Source: CAYRNC01 sp964425645
GTDB lineage: Bacteria > Bacillota > Clostridia > Peptostreptococcales > Anaerovoracaceae
Direction of reading: 5' to 3'
Assembly: GCA_964425645.1 (NCBI GenBank)
Contig: CAYRNC010000075.1
Location: forward strand, 1-8,354
DNA length: 8,354 bases
The translations under genes and the position numbers were made by a program. Position 1 is the first letter of the stretch; each line of letters begins with the position of its first letter. Below the pieces are notes generated by a model, which saw only the letters and a list, made by a program, of their open reading frames with translations, was not told where the DNA came from and ran no database searches. Of this stretch, positions 6,508-8,354 are shown piece by piece.

Positions 6508-6531
6508 GGACGGTTCCGTCAGGAACCGTCC
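6508..6531. repeat. Perfect 10-bp hairpin between abfD and the CGGC gene
   Basis: GGACGGTTCC (6508-6517) and GGAACCGTCC (6522-6531) are perfect inverted arms around a 4-nt loop (GTCA). No run of Ts follows on either strand, so it is not a standard rho-independent terminator. Inside the operon transcript it could slow 3' exonuclease decay or be a processing site, letting abfD mRNA differ in amount from the genes after it. It may also be a copy of a dispersed GC-rich repeat, since I recall similar GGGACGGTTC units as multi-copy repeats in some Firmicutes. Confidence 0.7.
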
Positions 6532-6548
6532 CTCCCAGTTGATGCCGC

Positions 6549-8024
6549 TTATTTTTCAATTCCGGCAATTTTTTTTGCCAGTTCTTTCTTTGCTTCAATA
6601 TTACCCTGTCTTGAAATCATTATCCTTTGAGCCTGAGGGGATCCGGCGCCGTGAAGCGATTCGGTACGGTAGCCCACTGCCGCCGTCCCAAGGCACATGT
6701 TTTCGAGGAAGCGCAAAATTCGCATTCTTTCCTCCGTTGTTGCCGTGGAAGAACCTCTGAAATATTTATTACATACTTCACCGATTGTCTCGCCGTTTTT
6801 ACCTACCTTAAAATCGGATTTGAAATCCTTCTCCGACGGCATGGTTACCATCAGTCCGCCTCCAATTTCCTCCGCCAGCCTTACAATTTCATAGGGGAAT
6901 CTGGTAACATTCAGCTTACATACATTGGCAAGAAGCATGTCGATCTGATAATTACCCGCCTCGGTGGGATACCCCTCGGCAGAGCAGGCAATACCGCAGC
7001 AATACAAAGTTTCGTTTAAGTGGGTCATCTCTATCAGCTTATCTTTAATATGTGAGGCTCTGTTAACACCGTTATAGTCGGCAGCCAAAGCTGCAGCTCC
7101 AATGACTACATCGCCTACACCGACTTTGCAGCCGCCATAGCTCTGCCTGTGATAACCTGCAAATCTTTCAACGAGTACTCCCGCAAAATCCCATTCCTCA
7201 CACATGAACACTCTTTCATTGGGAACAAATACATCATCAAACACAACCAGCGCTTCCTGGCCCCCGAATTTCTTATTACCAAGATCTATATCGGCACCTT
7301 CCTCAAGCTTTCTGGTATCGCAGGATTGCCTGCCATAAATCATATAAACGCCTTCCGCATCAGAGGGGACCGCAAAGGAAACCGCATAGGCTTTGTCTTC
7401 CTCCCGCAGAGATATCGTAGGCATAATCAAATGCTCATGGGAATTAATTGATCCCGTCTGGTGGGCTTTTGCCCCCCTCACTACGATACCGTCCTTTCTT
7501 TTCTCCACAATATGTAGGAATAGGTCCGGATCATCCTGCTTGCTTGGCGCCTTACCTCTGTCCCCCTTCGGGTCAGTCATAGCCCCGTCCACAGTCAAAT
7601 CGTTTTCCTGAACATATTTAAGATATTCAATAAACCTCTTGTGGTATTCCGTACCATATTTTTTATCGATCTCATAGGTTGTAGAAAATTCTGCATTAAA
7701 CGCATCCATTCCAACACATCTTTGGAAACAAGAAGAGGTATTTTGGCCTAGCAAACGCAGCATTTTAACTTTTTTACGCAGATCATCCGTACTTTGATGA
7801 AGATGATTAAAGCGGTTTGTAACTTTACCGGTCAAATTGGATTTTGCCGTCATTAAATCTGCATATTCAGGGTTATGGGCCAGTTTATAGGTCATCGCCA
7901 CACAATTGATGGACGGGCGGATGATAGGATGATCTACCCAATTCTCTACTTTTTCACCGAACATATACACTCTGGTTTTTAATTTTCTTAAACTTTCGAT
8001 ATACTGATTTTCTGTCATTAACAT
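6549..8024 (-). CDS. abfD: 4-hydroxybutyryl-CoA dehydratase / vinylacetyl-CoA delta-isomerase
   Basis: A 491-residue FAD and [4Fe-4S] enzyme that removes water from 4-hydroxybutyryl-CoA by a radical mechanism to give crotonyl-CoA, and also isomerises vinylacetyl-CoA. The residue numbering agrees with the C. aminobutyricum enzyme: cluster ligands C99, C103, H292 and C299 are all present, as are the active-site residues E257, Y296, K300 and E455. Other family segments are SCFQRCVGMDAFNAEFSTTYEID (98-120) and GAMTDPKGDRG (147-157). It is full length and looks active. The ATG at 8024 gives the MLMTE start usual for the family and has AGGAG 9 nt upstream. It is the first gene of the 4HB operon, behind a sigma-54 type promoter. 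The enzyme is oxygen-sensitive, which implies a strict anaerobe. Archaeal 4HB-cycle enzymes are homologous, but the rest of the window is clostridial in style. Confidence 0.97.
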   Translation of the reverse strand: MLMTENQYIESLRKLKTRVYMFGEKVENWVDHPIIRPSINCVAMTYKLAHNPEYADLMTAKSNLTGKVTNRFNHLHQSTDDLRKKVKMLRLLGQNTSSCFQRCVGMDAFNAEFSTTYEIDKKYGTEYHKRFIEYLKYVQENDLTVDGAMTDPKGDRGKAPSKQDDPDLFLHIVEKRKDGIVVRGAKAHQTGSINSHEHLIMPTISLREEDKAYAVSFAVPSDAEGVYMIYGRQSCDTRKLEEGADIDLGNKKFGGQEALVVFDDVFVPNERVFMCEEWDFAGVLVERFAGYHRQSYGGCKVGVGDVVIGAAALAADYNGVNRASHIKDKLIEMTHLNETLYCCGIACSAEGYPTEAGNYQIDMLLANVCKLNVTRFPYEIVRLAEEIGGGLMVTMPSEKDFKSDFKVGKNGETIGEVCNKYFRGSSTATTEERMRILRFLENMCLGTAAVGYRTESLHGAGSPQAQRIMISRQGNIEAKKELAKKIAGIEK

Positions 8025-8075
8025 AACATTCCACTCCTTTTCCTTAAGTTAGTGACGATCTCTGTTATAACATAT

Positions 8076-8090
8076 GCAAACTTTATGCCA
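8076..8090 (-). promoter_or_regulatory. Sigma-54 (-24/-12) promoter of the 4HB operon
   Basis: On the minus strand TGGCAT-AAAGT-TTGC (8090 down to 8076) matches the sigma-54 consensus TGGCAC-N5-TTGC with exact spacing: GG at 8088-8089 and GC at 8076-8077. The predicted start is near 8065, giving a leader of about 40 nt before abfD. No good -35/-10 pair for the housekeeping sigma factor was found in this gap; TATAAC at 8064-8069 lacks a -35 partner. Use of this promoter would need an enhancer-binding activator, whose gene is not in the window. Confidence 0.65.
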
Positions 8091-8096
8091 CACATT

Positions 8097-8106
8097 GTAA
8101 TATTAC
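8097..8106. repeat. 10-bp perfect palindrome next to the sigma-54 promoter
   Basis: GTAATATTAC reads the same on both strands. It begins 6 bp upstream of the -24 element and directly follows the NifU-like stop codon. It is short and AT-rich, so it may be chance; a regulator site is possible. Confidence 0.3.
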
Positions 8107-8107
8107 C

Positions 8108-8354
8108 TCATAACTGTTTGTTCAAAATCTTTTTAGCTATTTCTATCAGATCCTCGCTTACGGAAGTGTCAAGTACAACGTCTGAAACTTCGGGAAGGGC
8201 CTCCATAACGATGTTTTTTACAACTTCTTCTATTGTATACTGTGCCGAAGGGCAGGAGCTGCAGGCGCCTGTAAGTCTTATTTTTGCGATACCATTCTCA
8301 TATCCTGCAAGCGTCGCCCCACCGTGATGGGAGGCCAAAAGAGGATTCACCTTG
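8108..8354 (-). CDS. NifU-like C-terminal domain Fe-S protein, 5' end beyond right edge
   Basis: At least 82 residues of a small NifU-family Fe-S scaffold or carrier. The central segment IRLTGACSSCPSAQYT contains the CXXC pair that binds or hands on an Fe-S cluster. The upstream part, NPLLASHHGGATLAGYENG, corresponds to the usual RPxLxxHGGxxxL region. A GTG at 8350 could be read as a start, but the codon before it is lysine (K-V-N-P-L-L, like the K-V-R-P of relatives), so the gene probably continues past the edge by some 8-10 codons. It is 83 bp upstream of abfD and in the same direction, but separated from it by the sigma-54 promoter. It could help mature the [4Fe-4S] cluster of AbfD or serve general Fe-S needs. 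Confidence 0.87.
   Translation of the reverse strand, partial: KVNPLLASHHGGATLAGYENGIAKIRLTGACSSCPSAQYTIEEVVKNIVMEALPEVSDVVLDTSVSEDLIEIAKKILNKQL

Noticed and set aside
8108..8350. GTG at 8350 as the true start of the NifU-like gene
   Set aside because: The preceding codon keeps the frame open and gives the usual K-V-x-P context, and relatives have more residues before this point; the gene most likely continues past the edge.
1..8354. CRISPR array, tRNA, rRNA or mobile element
   Set aside because: No direct-repeat array, no cloverleaf or rRNA-like stretch, no transposase or integrase and no terminal inverted repeats flanking a gene were found on either strand.

Overview
The window looks like part of an anaerobic, amino-acid- or succinate-fermenting member of the Clostridia, probably from a draft or metagenome assembly because it holds a run of 10 Ns. 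The evidence is an oxygen-sensitive 4-hydroxybutyrate (4HB) to crotonyl-CoA gene set of the Clostridium aminobutyricum / C. kluyveri kind, strong AGGAGG ribosome-binding sites, a moderately AT-rich sequence, a ferredoxin-flavodoxin fusion of the EFR1 type and a RACo-type corrinoid activator. No ribosomal or other phylogenetic marker is present, so the taxon is inference. All genes lie on the minus strand, so transcription runs from high to low coordinates.

Right part (8354 to 3745): the C-terminal domain of a NifU-like Fe-S protein runs off the right edge. After an 83-bp gap that carries a good sigma-54 (-24/-12) promoter match come abfD (4-hydroxybutyryl-CoA dehydratase), a small cysteine-rich CGGC protein of unknown function, abfT (4HB CoA-transferase, TTG start, overlapping the small gene) and 4hbD (4HB dehydrogenase). 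The three enzymes form a continuous route: succinate semialdehyde is reduced to 4HB, 4HB is activated to 4HB-CoA, and 4HB-CoA is dehydrated to crotonyl-CoA, which normally feeds butyrate formation. A perfect 10-bp hairpin without a U-tract separates abfD from the rest. A rho-independent terminator follows 4hbD.

Middle (3647 to 402): an EFR1-family flavodoxin/2x[4Fe-4S] protein comes first. It is followed, after 106 bp, by two closely spaced genes: a protein resembling the MetH reactivation domain with a C-terminal four-cysteine motif, and a RACo-like ATPase with an N-terminal [2Fe-2S] domain. These look like parts of a corrinoid-protein reactivation system, but no corrinoid protein or methyltransferase is in view.

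Left edge (401 to 1): a clear sigma-A type promoter with a perfect inverted repeat over its -10 and start region drives the first 106 codons of an aconitase that runs off the left edge.

No tRNA, rRNA, CRISPR array, insertion sequence or phage gene was seen. No gene-free stretch exceeds about 110 bp.
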